A DNA stretch of 64,000 nucleotides from Bacteroidales bacterium UBA6851 (GTDB lineage Bacteria; Bacteroidota; Bacteroidia; Bacteroidales; UBA932). Positions within the stretch are counted from its first letter, which is position 1. The number at the start of each line of letters is the position of its first letter. Below the pieces are notes generated by a model, which saw nothing but the letters and a program-made list of their open reading frames with translations, was not told the DNA's origin and did not search any database. Below, piece after piece: positions 43,001 through 51,943 of the stretch. A program made the translations under genes and the position numbers. The stretch spans positions 74,234-138,233 of the forward strand of contig DKDJ01000002.1 in the NCBI GenBank assembly GCA_002451795.1, written 5' to 3'.

Positions 43001-44511
43001 TCTGCCTTGGCGCTAATGCCCGAATAATTGTATCCGAATGCCTCAAGACTGCTTATGGACAAACTATCCACATGGATATCTGGAATGCCTTTTTTAAGTA
43101 TTGTCCCGAAATCTGTGTGGAAACTTGCCCTTCCGAGATGTGCGTTGGACGTAAGACGGTGCAAGTCAACGGATGAGGCTGTAATACTTCCTCCTATCTC
43201 AATGTCCCTGCGTCGGTCCAGAAGATTGCGAAGGTCAGCGGACAGGGATAGATTCCCGATTTTGGAAGTGACAGTGCCATGGGCTTTAAGCCGGTTGACC
43301 GGGCCGGAGAGTGATGCTCTAAGGTTGAATGCGCAGCCTTTGGCCATTTCCCTTACATTTTTAGGAAGTGAAGCCCTGAATCCGTCAAGGAATCTGCCCA
43401 ATCCGGCGACGGTGAACGTCATGTTTCTGACGTTTATATCCATGAGCATGGAGCTAACTTCAGGAAGGCCCGTAATCTGGCAGGCATCTATCTGTCCTGC
43501 GAGTCTGCTGTAACTGTCTGTGAATTCAAATGCACTCACGCTAAAGTCGTTGGTATACCCCTCGAAATGACCCTGCTTTACTTCAAAGACGGACTTGTTC
43601 TCTGGAAAGATGCCGGCGAAGTAGGATATGGTCTTCATGGCGATGCTGCCTGGCCTAAAGTCGGCGGACATTCTTACTTCCTCGATGTAGTTGGAGAAGG
43701 CTTTGGCGTTTGCATAAGCCATGGAATATCGTTTGAGCCTGAAGTCTGACCATTTGTCCCTAAGATGAAGGTTGCTGATCTCGGTCTTGCCAAGTCCTAC
43801 TGCAAAACTTCCGCTGAGTTCCTCTATTTCGTATCCGGATTTCTCTTTGGCCATAAACCAGTCAAGTCTGCCGAACATGCGACTGCCGCTAAACTTAAGT
43901 CTGCTTCCTGTGGCGCTGAATGTTATATCCATGTCATCGTAGTTGATGGATGGCATTTCTATCTCCTTTCTGGAGGCTCTCTTGAAATTATTGAGCCTAA
44001 AGCGGAATCCATGAATGGCAGCCTTGCGTATGTCGAAAATGTCTGGACTGACTGTCTTTTCCTTGCCGCTTGGCTTGAGCTTAAATATTCTTGTGATATT
44101 GTTCGAGTATTCGCCCGGCTCTGTGGTGAAGTGGAAGTACCCGTCGTGAATGTCTACTTTTCCGAAGTGGAGTCCTTTCTTCTCGAAGAGTGTGCGCAAG
44201 GTAAATGTCGCACTTATGCTTTTTGCATAGAACACCGTGTCCACGCTCTGCCACCCGCGTTCAAACTCATCTTCAGAGTAGGGCTCTCTGTCGATTAGAA
44301 GAGCATCCTTGAGGATAAGCGCTCCCGAAGGGAGAATGCCGAGTTCGCTGTATGTCAGCCTGCCGGCAAACATCTCCTCAAACTTTGAAACTGCTTTCCT
44401 GCTCAGCTTTGTCTGAACTTTCGGAGTCTGTACGGCATACAAGAGAGCCATTGTCGCGACCACAAGAAGCCCGGCAAATCTCGCAAGTATGTATGACCAC
44501 ATCCTCTTCAT
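39949..44511 (-). CDS. tamB: TamB-like translocation/assembly module protein
   Basis: Very large inner-membrane-anchored, periplasm-spanning protein of 1520 residues. An N-terminal membrane helix (ARFAGLLVVATMALLYAVQ) is followed by a long beta-rich body with repeated short amphipathic strands, as in AsmA/TamB lipid-conduit proteins. The C-terminal 350 residues carry the TamB/DUF490 signature, including FIPDESSGVFNGSDVLLSNVTG and GIGYQGLADGN. It probably moves phospholipid or helps assemble outer-membrane barrels. The end overlaps the rsmI-like gene by 53 bp. The start lies 56 bp from the divergent tsaD start. Confidence 0.9.
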   Translation of the reverse strand: MKRMWSYILARFAGLLVVATMALLYAVQTPKVQTKLSRKAVSKFEEMFAGRLTYSELGILPSGALILKDALLIDREPYSEDEFERGWQSVDTVFYAKSISATFTLRTLFEKKGLHFGKVDIHDGYFHFTTEPGEYSNNITRIFKLKPSGKEKTVSPDIFDIRKAAIHGFRFRLNNFKRASRKEIEMPSINYDDMDITFSATGSRLKFSGSRMFGRLDWFMAKEKSGYEIEELSGSFAVGLGKTEISNLHLRDKWSDFRLKRYSMAYANAKAFSNYIEEVRMSADFRPGSIAMKTISYFAGIFPENKSVFEVKQGHFEGYTNDFSVSAFEFTDSYSRLAGQIDACQITGLPEVSSMLMDINVRNMTFTVAGLGRFLDGFRASLPKNVREMAKGCAFNLRASLSGPVNRLKAHGTVTSKIGNLSLSADLRNLLDRRRDIEIGGSITASSVDLHRLTSNAHLGRASFHTDFGTILKKGIPDIHVDSLSISSLEAFGYNYSGISAKADITSGKARISARSIDPNLLFGLKASADLSNETGVQTYSTSGAISNVDLHALNIDKRGVSRMALNFDGDFTSRDGFIYGEASTSDIILENSIAKNEIGGLNVRAYRYGDEQHINLESGFANLKLCATNGFSDMVEDVMNITLRKELGALYSDGGPNHGTCGHYGLDLQLLDSRKLLSFFAPGLYVADSSHVKIDINKDGLLYGSVTSPRLAYNATYIKNAVLDFDNEEDGLYMHLKGDNIRSGKIEMREPRLNAMADDNAFSISMNFAKVPGISEGGDFLADGLIYRDSTNTLVIKAHPMNSYLSAGQTVWNLGESDIAIRGSDIYVDNFNITSGAQSIVIDGGISKDRSDTLFLNISKLDLSQVDEFLPKKYGLKGMLDGRAFLNSDFGKALGMLADIRVDSLKVGGADAGNFQFAAILENQGEDIELFLRNEIGGRDAFYGSGLYYPEDGRMDISAELNKFPLGSAKVFLEDIFDSMDGSLSGKLRIQGPPSRLSTTSNNLRIEDLTVKVGITGVSYTVNGPLKLDSSGLHFNSLSISDNENGSATFDGALTFDHLKDFRIDSKLNISAIKVVDAPEEKGRPVYGLLRVGGDASISGPLNSIGIDGNIYTVGSGQVHIPTEGLAGTSTSDLLTFTDKPKELDPYEEMIQAIKPGHTARGDISIRADVGINPSVKAFIEIDKSSGNVASFSGAGNISIALRPSKAIFNLNGDFIINEGSYQFSIPSIISKEFSIQNGSSVKFGGPLADTELDITANYNLKASIAPLMPDTQNDGIKRAVECGLTISDRLRNPSIKFSINVPDLNPTTRSQVESALATEDKLQKQFIALLLMGSFIPDESSGVFNGSDVLLSNVTGLMASQLNSILQKLDIPLDVGIGYQGLADGNNVFDVAISTQLFNDRVIVGGSVANRKYNNTAGNSDMIGDLDIQIKLDLEGRFRFNLFSHSADEYSSYLDLSQRNGVGVSYQKEFSRFKEIFRNLFRKNDKNEVPVQKEQTIIKIENDEIYGETLPDTGAAGR

Positions 44512-44525
44512 AGATGACTATCTTA

Positions 44526-44553
44526 CAAATATATGAATTTATTCGTAAATTTG
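44526..44553. promoter_or_regulatory. Divergent minus-7 elements between tamB and tsaD
   Basis: On the minus strand TATATTTG (44533-44526) points to tamB; on the plus strand TAAATTTG (44546-44553) points to tsaD. Both match TAnnTTTG exactly. The two lie within 28 bp, so the two polymerase footprints would overlap and compete. Good TTTG elements are not visible for either. Confidence 0.5.
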
Positions 44554-44567
44554 CGGGCTTTAATGAA

Positions 44568-45596
44568 ATGGATATGGCAGATATAATACTTGGCATAGAG
44601 TCATCTTGTGATGATACCTCGGCAGCCGTCATCAAGGACGGAGTGCTGATGTCCAATGTGATAGCGAGTCAGGATGTACATAAGGCCTATGGCGGTGTGG
44701 TCCCGGAACTTGCATCCCGCGCTCACGAACTCAACATCGTTCCTGTTGTCAGCGAGGCGCTGTCTCGGGCAGGTGTGAAGGCGTCCGACCTTACGGCAAT
44801 AGCTTTTACACGTGGCCCAGGGCTTCTGGGTTCTCTTCTTGTAGGAACTTCTTTTGCCAAAGCACTTGGAATCTCACTTGGGATTCCGATTGTGATGGTT
44901 AATCACCTTCAGGGGCACATACTTGCCAATTTCATCAGGCAGCCGGATAAGCCAGTGCGCGAGCCTTCATTCCCGTATCTCTGTCTTCTGGTCAGTGGTG
45001 GAAACTCGCAGATAGTCAGAGTGGATGATCCGCTACACTTCGAGATCCTCGGACAGACCATTGATGATGCTGTGGGCGAGGCATTTGATAAATGCTCCAA
45101 GATGATGGGGCTCGGCTATCCGGGAGGTCCTATTGTGGACCGTCTTGCCAAGCAGGGTGATCCTGCCCGGTTTAAGTTCGCCAAGCCGCACATTCCTGGG
45201 CTCGACTATAGTTTCAGTGGTATCAAGACGTCGCTGCTTTATTTTGTAAGGGATGAGATGGCTAAGGACCCTGATTTCATGGAAAAGAACAAGGAGGATA
45301 TTTGCGCGTCTTTCCAAAAGGCTCTAATTGACATACTTCTGGATAAACTTGTCAAGGCTGCCAAAATGACGGGCATTAGGGAGATTACCATTGGAGGTGG
45401 TGTGTCAGCCAATAGCGGGCTTCGCACGAGAATAGAAGAGGAAGGGCGCAAGCGTGGATGGAATACCTATCTCCCTGAATTTAAGTTTACTACTGACAAT
45501 GCTGCCATGATAGCCATCGCCGGTTATTATCATTATCTTGCTGGTGAGCGTACCCCAATTGACGTGGCACCTGTATCAAGAATTTCAGATTTTTAA
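44568..45596 (+). CDS. tsaD: tRNA N6-threonylcarbamoyladenosine synthase subunit TsaD
   Basis: Transfers threonylcarbamoyl to A37 of tRNAs that read ANN codons, together with TsaB, TsaC and TsaE. The start at 44568 (MDMADIILGIESSCDDTS) follows the promoter; an ATG two codons later is equally possible, and the upstream in-frame codons contain the promoter. The protein has about 342 residues. The metal site NHLQGHI, the nucleotide site LVSGGNSQI, EAFDKCSKMMGLGYPGGP and GGVSANSGLR are intact. It is followed 4 bp later by the FAD dehydrogenase gene. Confidence 0.95.
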   Translation: MDMADIILGIESSCDDTSAAVIKDGVLMSNVIASQDVHKAYGGVVPELASRAHELNIVPVVSEALSRAGVKASDLTAIAFTRGPGLLGSLLVGTSFAKALGISLGIPIVMVNHLQGHILANFIRQPDKPVREPSFPYLCLLVSGGNSQIVRVDDPLHFEILGQTIDDAVGEAFDKCSKMMGLGYPGGPIVDRLAKQGDPARFKFAKPHIPGLDYSFSGIKTSLLYFVRDEMAKDPDFMEKNKEDICASFQKALIDILLDKLVKAAKMTGIREITIGGGVSANSGLRTRIEEEGRKRGWNTYLPEFKFTTDNAAMIAIAGYYHYLAGERTPIDVAPVSRISDF

Positions 45597-45600
45597 GACG

Positions 45601-47115
45601 ATGAAGATATTCGAGATTGTATGCCCTCTTACAAGGGAACCGAGACTCAAGGAGATAGAAGCCAAGGCCGCTGGGATGAAATGGGTGCTTAAAAAGCGCT
45701 CGATAGATGCCCGTAAGGAACCCGTCTGGCGTTATCAGTACGAGGCATACGGTCCCGACGATCATTATGAGCCATATACGCTTCCTGCATTTCAGGATGT
45801 GCATGATGCTGATTCCGTGATAGTGGTGGGCGCAGGTCCTGCCGGAATGTTTGCCGCCCTCAAACTCATTTCGCTGGGAATAAGGCCGATAGTGCTTGAG
45901 AGGGGGAAGGACGTCCACCGACGCAAACTTGATATGGCGAAACTTTCCCGAGAGGGTGAGGTGAATCCAGAGTCCAATTATTGCTATGGAGAAGGCGGAG
46001 CTGGTGCTTTTTCCGATGGAAAGCTCTACACCCGTTCTACCAAGAGAGGCGACATCCGCGAAGTCCTCCATCTCCTTGTGAAATTCGGGGCATCCAAGGA
46101 TATTCTTATTGATGCTCATCCGCATATAGGTTCAGACAAACTTCCCGCTGTTGTGGAGAACATCCGTAATTTTGTTTTACAAAGTGGAGGGGAGTACCAT
46201 TTCGAGACAAGGGTGGTGTCCATTCATGGAAACCCTGATGCGGGATTTACGGTAGGTTCTGCAGATGGAAAGACTTATTCGGGCAAGCGTGTAATCTTGG
46301 CCACTGGTCATTCGGCCAGAGATGTGTATGAGATGCTCCTGTCGGATGGCGGTGCTCTTGAGGCAAAGGGGTTTGCCATGGGAGTGCGTGTGGAGCACCC
46401 GCAGGAGAAAATCAATTGGTGCCAGTATCATGGTCAGTGGAAACCAGGCGTTCCAGCAGCTGAATATTCTTTTGTGGAGCAGGTGGACGGAAGGGGAGTA
46501 TTTTCTTTCTGCATGTGCCCTGGAGGTATACTTGTACCGTCATCTACAGAGCCTGGCACTATAGTCCTTAATGGTATGTCCAACTCCGGGAGAACCGGCA
46601 AATTTGCAAATGCCGGAGTGGTTGTACAGATTGAGCCAGAAGATGTTCCAGGCGATGGACCTCTGAAAATGATGGACTTCCAGCATAAGGTCGAGTCAGA
46701 TATGTATAAATATACCCTCGGAGCCGGTGCTTCCAACCCGATGGCGGCTCCAGCTCAGAGAATGGAGGACTTCTGCCTTGGGAAACTTTCTAAGACCATG
46801 CCAGAGACCTCTTATCATCCTGGGGTAGTTAGTGCTCCGCTGCATATGCTTCTGCCTGAGATGGTAGCGTCCAGACTTCAGAAGGCTTTTCCTAGAGTGA
46901 AAATGAGAAACTATTACACTAATGCGGCACTTCTGCTCGCAGTGGAATCCAGAACCTCGTCACCAGTGCGGGTGCCTCGCAATCAGGAGACGTACGAATA
47001 CGTTTCCATGCCGGGCGTGTACCCTTGCGGAGAGGGTGCTGGATATGCCGGGGGAATAGTTTCCAGTGCTATGGATGGTATAAATGTGGCTGCAGCTTGT
47101 GCTGCAGCCATATAA
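45601..47115 (+). CDS. FAD-dependent dehydrogenase of unknown substrate (COG2509 type)
   Basis: Flavoprotein of 504 residues. The frame opens 21 codons earlier inside tsaD, but the start at 45601 (MKIFEIVCPL) fits the 4-bp spacing. An N-terminal domain of about 85 residues precedes the FAD Rossmann motif VVGAGPAGMFAALKL at about residue 76. Then come CYGEGGAGAFSDGKLYTR, ATGHSARD and the C-terminal FAD contact YPCGEGAGYAGGI. This layout is that of the widespread but uncharacterised COG2509 dehydrogenases. Its physiological substrate is not known. Co-transcribed with tsaD. Confidence 0.85.
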   Translation: MKIFEIVCPLTREPRLKEIEAKAAGMKWVLKKRSIDARKEPVWRYQYEAYGPDDHYEPYTLPAFQDVHDADSVIVVGAGPAGMFAALKLISLGIRPIVLERGKDVHRRKLDMAKLSREGEVNPESNYCYGEGGAGAFSDGKLYTRSTKRGDIREVLHLLVKFGASKDILIDAHPHIGSDKLPAVVENIRNFVLQSGGEYHFETRVVSIHGNPDAGFTVGSADGKTYSGKRVILATGHSARDVYEMLLSDGGALEAKGFAMGVRVEHPQEKINWCQYHGQWKPGVPAAEYSFVEQVDGRGVFSFCMCPGGILVPSSTEPGTIVLNGMSNSGRTGKFANAGVVVQIEPEDVPGDGPLKMMDFQHKVESDMYKYTLGAGASNPMAAPAQRMEDFCLGKLSKTMPETSYHPGVVSAPLHMLLPEMVASRLQKAFPRVKMRNYYTNAALLLAVESRTSSPVRVPRNQETYEYVSMPGVYPCGEGAGYAGGIVSSAMDGINVAAACAAAI

Positions 47116-47117
47116 AC

Positions 47118-49787
47118 TCATCTGCGGTGATTGCCCTTTTGGGCTGATTTCTCTTGCTCTTCCCTCATCTTGCGGAACTGCTCAAGCTGCTCCTGGGTGA
47201 ATTGTGGCCTTTCCGGCTTGCGCTCAGGAATCACGCCAGCCTCGGATGGTCGTGTGACAGGGCTTTCCTTGCCGAAGAGATAGGACTTTTCATAGCCTCC
47301 GCAGTCGATGACTATCTTCTCGAAGACGGTGCCTGGCTCAATAGGTCTGATGGTGAGAGTGTGGACACCTGCACTTATGTCAAATTTTTCTACGGCATCT
47401 ATTACTCTTTTGGCAACGGTCGGGTAGTAGATGGAGTAGATGTTTTCTGGCTGTTCGTTGAGGAGGCTATTGAAATTGACGATTCTTTCCTCTGATCCAT
47501 CAAGACTTACGGCGAACCGATGTCCTTCTGGCCTTGCGAAAGCGAGGGTTGCATTGAGAATAAAATGTATGTCTGCGTCTTTGAGATCAGACTCTGTCGT
47601 GAATCTGTATGATATGCAGGCTCCATCAGTTGCCTTGATATAAGGCTGAAGAGATATTCCGCTTAGCGTCCTTCCCATGTCCGGAATAACGGTCCATACT
47701 GCTTCTTTGGCGTTTGTGGCGCTGAAATAGTGCTCGGCTTCCATGGCCACCACGCCACCACTCTGTTTGAACTCGTAGAGTCCTTTCTTTATTTCTCCTT
47801 CGAAACGGCAGACCTGCGGCTGGGTATCGGCGCGGAAATTGTCATTCCATGATGTGTATCCAATATGCTTCTGGATCATCATTCCGTCCCACTTTCCACC
47901 TGCAATCTCCTTGTTGTATGCCAGACAGAGTAGCGAGTCCCTTCTGAAATCCTTTTCGCAACGGTCAGCCCACTCATTCGCTGCAGGATTCCCTTCTACG
48001 AATAGCTTGTTGTTCATTGCCTGGGAGTAATACATGTCGTAGATATTGGCAAGAGCCTGGGTAGGGAAGAGGATAATCTGCCGATAGACATCCCTATACT
48101 CGGGCCTAAGCGTTATGTATTGCCTTAGGGCTTCAGCCTCAAGCCTTGCCCACTCATCGGCAACCATTTTCCATTCACCAGACTCAAGGTTGTAGGTGTC
48201 CTTGTCAAGCATCTCTGCAGTGACGCGCCCGCTATATTTGCATAAGAGATTGAGTAAGCGGGTCGCTTCTTCAGCCTGATCCCGGCCAAACTGTTGGGCG
48301 CAAAATTCTCTGGTGTGATCAAGAAGTGTGGAAGCGTTGTATTTGCGAGGCCTCCATGCCATGTCAAGAAAAAGTGAGATCGGATATTCCATCGGTTTCA
48401 GGTCTCCGACATTCAATACCCATATCTTGTCTACACCATAGTCGTATGTGAGCTGCATCTGCTCCCAGAGGTGCTGTATGGGCGTGACGTTGAGCCATTT
48501 GGAGTTGCGTGGAGCTCCGACATAGTCTACGTGGTAGTACATGCCCCATCCGCCTTTGTGCTTGCGCTCTTCAGCATTAGGAAGTTTTCTTACGTCACCC
48601 CAGTTATCGTCGGAGATTAGGATAATGACATCGTCAGGAACTCTGAGACCTTTCTCGTAATAAAGCTGAACTTCCTTATAGAGAGCCCAAACCTGTGGCC
48701 TCTCTTCTGCCGGGCGGCCTGTGACTTTCTTTATGATGTTCCTCTGGTCTTTGAACAAGCCCTCCATCATCTTTATGTTGTCCTCGTCACTGCCCCTAAG
48801 TGCAGCATCTCCATCACCCCTCATGCCTATGGTTATGAGGTCTTCATTGTCCTTTGACCGCTGGATTCCTTCCCGGAAAAACCTTTGAAGTTCTTTCTTG
48901 TTTCTGTTGTAATCCCATACGCCACCATATGCTTTAGGGTTTCTTGCCCATTCCTGATGGTTGCGTGCCATAGGCTCGTGATGGGAAGTGCCCATGACAA
49001 TGCCCATTTCATCGGCAGTCTTGGAGTTCAGCGGATCGTCTGCATAGAATGCCCAACCCCACATGGCCGGCCAAAGGAAATTGCCGCGTAGTCGGAGAAT
49101 AAGTTCGAATACGTCTGCATAAAACTCATGACCGCCAGTTTCGGTTCCGTAATGGTTTTTGACCCAGGTGGTCAGGCATGGGGCTTCATCGTTCAGGAAC
49201 AGGCCGCGGTATTTGACAGCTGGCTCTCCTGCAGTGTATAGTCCTCGCTCTATGGAGATGTTGTCCTTATGCTCAATGGGCGTGTCTGCCCAGAAGTACC
49301 ATGGGGACACTCCTATCTGCTCACTTAGTTCGTAAATGCCATAGACAGTTCCTCGTCTGTCGCTGCCTGCGATGACTAGTGCTTCTTCTACTCCATCAAG
49401 AGGGTTGTGTACTACACTCAAGAGGTATTTTTCGTTCTTCCCTTTGAGCTCTGAGACATCCATCTTGCCGTCTGAGAAAATCTTTGCGATGAACTTGCTG
49501 TCCAAGGAGCCGATAATAATCATCCTCTTCGCGTCAGGCTCAGAGGTGATTCTTGCTTTTGTGCCGCTGACAGCCTCGAAGTCTTTCTGGAGAGCCTTCA
49601 GTGCTATGCAGATGGCGCTATTGTCCTGCGGATCGGCAAGGATTGTTGTCGGGATGCCGTTTTCTATTACCGTGAAGCGACTTGGGGAAAGTCTGTCGTA
49701 TGCGATTCCTTGATTGTCAATCGCGGAAAGTGTGGCCGATGCTAGCAGCATCGCGCATAGGAATGTTGTTATTAGTCTTGTATTCAT
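47118..49787 (-). CDS. GH115 alpha-glucuronidase
   Basis: Secreted glycosidase of 889 residues with a signal peptide (MNTRLITTFLCAMLLASATLSA). It matches the GH115 family, which removes (4-O-methyl)glucuronic acid from xylan: an N-terminal GH115 domain (VIAGSDRRGTVYGIYELSEQIG), then SPWYFWADTP, the barrel segments YRGLFLNDEAP, NFLWPAMWGWAF and GTSHHEPM, the IGMRGDGD and LISDDNWGDVRKLPN regions, and a C-terminal beta domain. The last 30 residues are a charged, proline-rich tail (SEAGVIPERKPERPQF ... KSAQKGNHRR) that looks disordered and is not part of the fold. The gene sits 24 bp after mnmA on the same strand. It ends 2 bp from the convergent FAD dehydrogenase gene, with no terminator visible. 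Confidence 0.9.
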   Translation of the reverse strand: MNTRLITTFLCAMLLASATLSAIDNQGIAYDRLSPSRFTVIENGIPTTILADPQDNSAICIALKALQKDFEAVSGTKARITSEPDAKRMIIIGSLDSKFIAKIFSDGKMDVSELKGKNEKYLLSVVHNPLDGVEEALVIAGSDRRGTVYGIYELSEQIGVSPWYFWADTPIEHKDNISIERGLYTAGEPAVKYRGLFLNDEAPCLTTWVKNHYGTETGGHEFYADVFELILRLRGNFLWPAMWGWAFYADDPLNSKTADEMGIVMGTSHHEPMARNHQEWARNPKAYGGVWDYNRNKKELQRFFREGIQRSKDNEDLITIGMRGDGDAALRGSDEDNIKMMEGLFKDQRNIIKKVTGRPAEERPQVWALYKEVQLYYEKGLRVPDDVIILISDDNWGDVRKLPNAEERKHKGGWGMYYHVDYVGAPRNSKWLNVTPIQHLWEQMQLTYDYGVDKIWVLNVGDLKPMEYPISLFLDMAWRPRKYNASTLLDHTREFCAQQFGRDQAEEATRLLNLLCKYSGRVTAEMLDKDTYNLESGEWKMVADEWARLEAEALRQYITLRPEYRDVYRQIILFPTQALANIYDMYYSQAMNNKLFVEGNPAANEWADRCEKDFRRDSLLCLAYNKEIAGGKWDGMMIQKHIGYTSWNDNFRADTQPQVCRFEGEIKKGLYEFKQSGGVVAMEAEHYFSATNAKEAVWTVIPDMGRTLSGISLQPYIKATDGACISYRFTTESDLKDADIHFILNATLAFARPEGHRFAVSLDGSEERIVNFNSLLNEQPENIYSIYYPTVAKRVIDAVEKFDISAGVHTLTIRPIEPGTVFEKIVIDCGGYEKSYLFGKESPVTRPSEAGVIPERKPERPQFTQEQLEQFRKMREEQEKSAQKGNHRR

Positions 49788-49811
49788 GTAGTAAATGGTT
49801 GTTGTCTGATT

Positions 49812-51134
49812 CTATATTACACCGCTTCCAATCATCTCCTGGTCAGCGGAATACCATACCGCGAACTGCCCTAAGGTGATGCTCCTCTGGGGAACGTCGA
49901 AGAGAATGAACAGCCCGTTCTGTCTCATTAGCAAAGTGGCGTCCTGGAGCGGCTGGCGGTAGCGTATGCGCACCTTGTAGCGGCGCTGTTCTCCTATTGT
50001 CATGGCAAGATCTGGCCGAATCCAGTGTATTTCGTCAAGAGCTATTCTCAGGCAACTTCTATACAGGCCTTCATGCTTTTCGCCTTCTCCTACGAATACA
50101 ATATTCCTGTCAATGTCCGTATGGATTACGAAAAGCGGCTCGGTGTGACCTCCGATGGCAAGTCCTTTGCGCTGCCCGTTGGTGTAGAACTGAGCTCCTT
50201 CATGCCTTCCGATGACGGCTCCCCACGGATTGGCCTTGTATCTCGTCTTCTTGACATGTTTCTTTCCGGAACGGTATGTTTCGGTCTCGAACTGCAAATC
50301 TTTATAAGAAAGAGGAGTAGAGAGTTCCATTAGTTCATCGTCCGATAGCTTGACTGGCTCTTCTGTGTGGGGGTCGGTTAAGATAGTGTGTTCGTCACTG
50401 GACTTCCGGATACGGGAAAGAAGTTCTGCGTCAAGCCTGAATTTGTCGCTGTCGGCATAGTATTGTCCAAATACTTCCACCACATCCCCTTCCACTGACT
50501 TCAACTTCTGCTGAAGGAATACGGGAAGATCGACTTTGCCCACAAAACATATCCCCTGGGAGTCTTTCTTTTCTGCTGATGGCAAATCGGCTTCTTTGGC
50601 AAGTCTGCGGACTTCTGGCTTGCAGATGTCCCCGATAGGGAACATGGCAGCGGCGAGTTGCTCCTGGTTGAGCTGGCACAGGAAATAGCTCTGGTCTTTG
50701 TTGGGGTCGCTTCCGGCAAGAATACGGTAGGTGCCATCAGGGAGTGTCTCTTTTCGGCAATAGTGCCCTGTGGCTACCATGTCGGCACCGAGTTTGCGTG
50801 CGGCTTTCAAAAAAGCATCGAACTTGATCTCCCTGTTGCATAGGACATCAGGGTTCGGTGTGCGACCTTTTGAGTACTCGTCGAACATATAGTCCACCAC
50901 TCGCTGCCTATATTCTTCACTCAAGTCAATGAAATAAAATGGAATGCCTATTTTCCTGGCCACCATTTCGGCAATGAACTTGTCTTCTTCCCATTCGCAG
51001 TCTCCGTGAAGGGTTCCTTCTGTGTCATGCCAATTCTGCATGAACATGGCAAATACATCATAGCCCTGTCTCTTGAGAAGCAGAGCTGCAACACTGGAGT
51101 CAACTCCTCCAGATAGTCCCACGCATATCTTCAT
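49812..51134 (-). CDS. mnmA: tRNA-specific 2-thiouridylase MnmA (with large insertion)
   Basis: Makes s2U34 in tRNAs for Lys, Glu and Gln. It has 440 residues; the family norm is about 360. The ATP loop GLSGGVDSSVAA, D-loop TPNPDVLCN with C99 and the second catalytic cysteine C196 (SQGICFVGK) are intact. Between residues about 224 and 306, inside the region that normally links GDVV to the GRHEGAQFYTNGQRKG barrel, an extra 80 or so residues rich in charged side chains are inserted (SRIRKSSDEHTIL ... GKKHVKKTRYK). The insert lies after the catalytic part and may touch tRNA, but that is inference. It has no exact TAnnTTTG element upstream. Confidence 0.94.
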   Translation of the reverse strand: MKICVGLSGGVDSSVAALLLKRQGYDVFAMFMQNWHDTEGTLHGDCEWEEDKFIAEMVARKIGIPFYFIDLSEEYRQRVVDYMFDEYSKGRTPNPDVLCNREIKFDAFLKAARKLGADMVATGHYCRKETLPDGTYRILAGSDPNKDQSYFLCQLNQEQLAAAMFPIGDICKPEVRRLAKEADLPSAEKKDSQGICFVGKVDLPVFLQQKLKSVEGDVVEVFGQYYADSDKFRLDAELLSRIRKSSDEHTILTDPHTEEPVKLSDDELMELSTPLSYKDLQFETETYRSGKKHVKKTRYKANPWGAVIGRHEGAQFYTNGQRKGLAIGGHTEPLFVIHTDIDRNIVFVGEGEKHEGLYRSCLRIALDEIHWIRPDLAMTIGEQRRYKVRIRYRQPLQDATLLMRQNGLFILFDVPQRSITLGQFAVWYSADQEMIGSGVI

Positions 51135-51231
51135 ACTGAATGTAAATATACTTGTATTTTAACTTTTTTCAATGTAATTGTGCCGAAAAAGACACAAAAA
51201 TCCTTCTTGTGCGTGAATTGACTTACGGACA

Positions 51232-51264
51232 TTTGGCGAATAGTCTGATTTTTTATTAACTTTG
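51232..51264 (+). promoter_or_regulatory. Promoter of cdd
   Basis: TTTG at 51232-51235, a 21-bp spacer and TAACTTTG at 51257-51264: a full-consensus Bacteroidota promoter 23 bp before the cdd ATG. Confidence 0.75.
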
Positions 51265-51287
51265 AAGACTTACTAACCATTTTTGAT

Positions 51288-51761
51288 ATGGATCAGAAAC
51301 GTATTGATATCACTTATACTGAATTTCATTCTGTGGACGAGATGATACCTGAGGACAGGGAACTCGTAACCGAGGCTATTGAAGCCATGAGCGGGGCGTA
51401 TGCTCCATATTCTCATTTTCATGTCGGCGCTGCGGTGCGTCTTTCCAACGGACAGATCGTTCGGGGAGCCAATCAGGAAAATGCCGCTTTCCCCTCTGGA
51501 CTGTGCGCCGAGCGTACGGCTATGTTTGCTGCAAGCAGCCGATATCCTGACAAGGATATGCTCTCTATTGCCATTGCTGGTGGAGTGCTTGGAAAACTCG
51601 GGAAAGCTCCGGCGACTCCGTGCGGAGCATGCCGGCAGGTGATGGCGCAGTATCAGGCCAAATCAGGAAAGCCGATGTCCGTAATCATGGTAGCTGATGG
51701 TCTGATATGGAAATTTGACCGTGTGGATGACATTCTTCCGCTTATTTTTAATAGCATTTGA
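51288..51761 (+). CDS. cdd: Cytidine deaminase
   Basis: Zinc enzyme of pyrimidine salvage that converts cytidine and deoxycytidine to uridine forms. It has 157 residues. The catalytic motifs are CAERTAM (Cys and Glu) and PCGACRQ (two Cys), the three-cysteine zinc set of the tetrameric class. The substrate segment FHVGAAVRLSNG is typical. It has its own promoter, is monocistronic, and is followed by the SRP RNA gene 24 bp later. It is unlinked to the de novo pyr operon 43 kb away. Confidence 0.95.
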   Translation: MDQKRIDITYTEFHSVDEMIPEDRELVTEAIEAMSGAYAPYSHFHVGAAVRLSNGQIVRGANQENAAFPSGLCAERTAMFAASSRYPDKDMLSIAIAGGVLGKLGKAPATPCGACRQVMAQYQAKSGKPMSVIMVADGLIWKFDRVDDILPLIFNSI

Positions 51762-51772
51762 AAAATAATTAA

Positions 51773-51780
51773 TATATTTG
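51773..51780 (+). promoter_or_regulatory. Minus-7 element of the SRP RNA gene
   Basis: TATATTTG at 51773-51780 ends 4 bp before the predicted 5' end of the SRP RNA at 51785, the usual distance from this element to the transcription start. Confidence 0.6.
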
Positions 51781-51784
51781 CATC

Positions 51785-51880
51785 GGGAAAGTCGTACACG
51801 ACCAGCTCCCTCCAAATCCTCCAGGGCCGGAAGGCAGCAAAGGTAGGAGGTCGTAGCGGTGCGATGTACTAAGCTTTCCC
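51785..51880 (+). ncRNA. ffs: Signal recognition particle RNA (4.5S type)
   Basis: The apical loop GGCCGGAAGGCAGCAAAGGTA is the conserved SRP domain IV (GGAA tetraloop and the asymmetric Ffh-binding loop). The arms pair along the hairpin: the terminal stem is GGGAAAG (51785-51791) with CTTTCCC (51874-51880). The roughly 96-nt size is that of the short bacterial form without an Alu domain. A run of seven T (51881-51887) directly after the stem supplies the terminator. Confidence 0.93.
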
Positions 51881-51943
51881 TTTTTTTGTGCCTTCCCGTG
51901 AGTGGATGTAGGTAATGTTTGATAGTAATCTTGAGGTTTTCTT

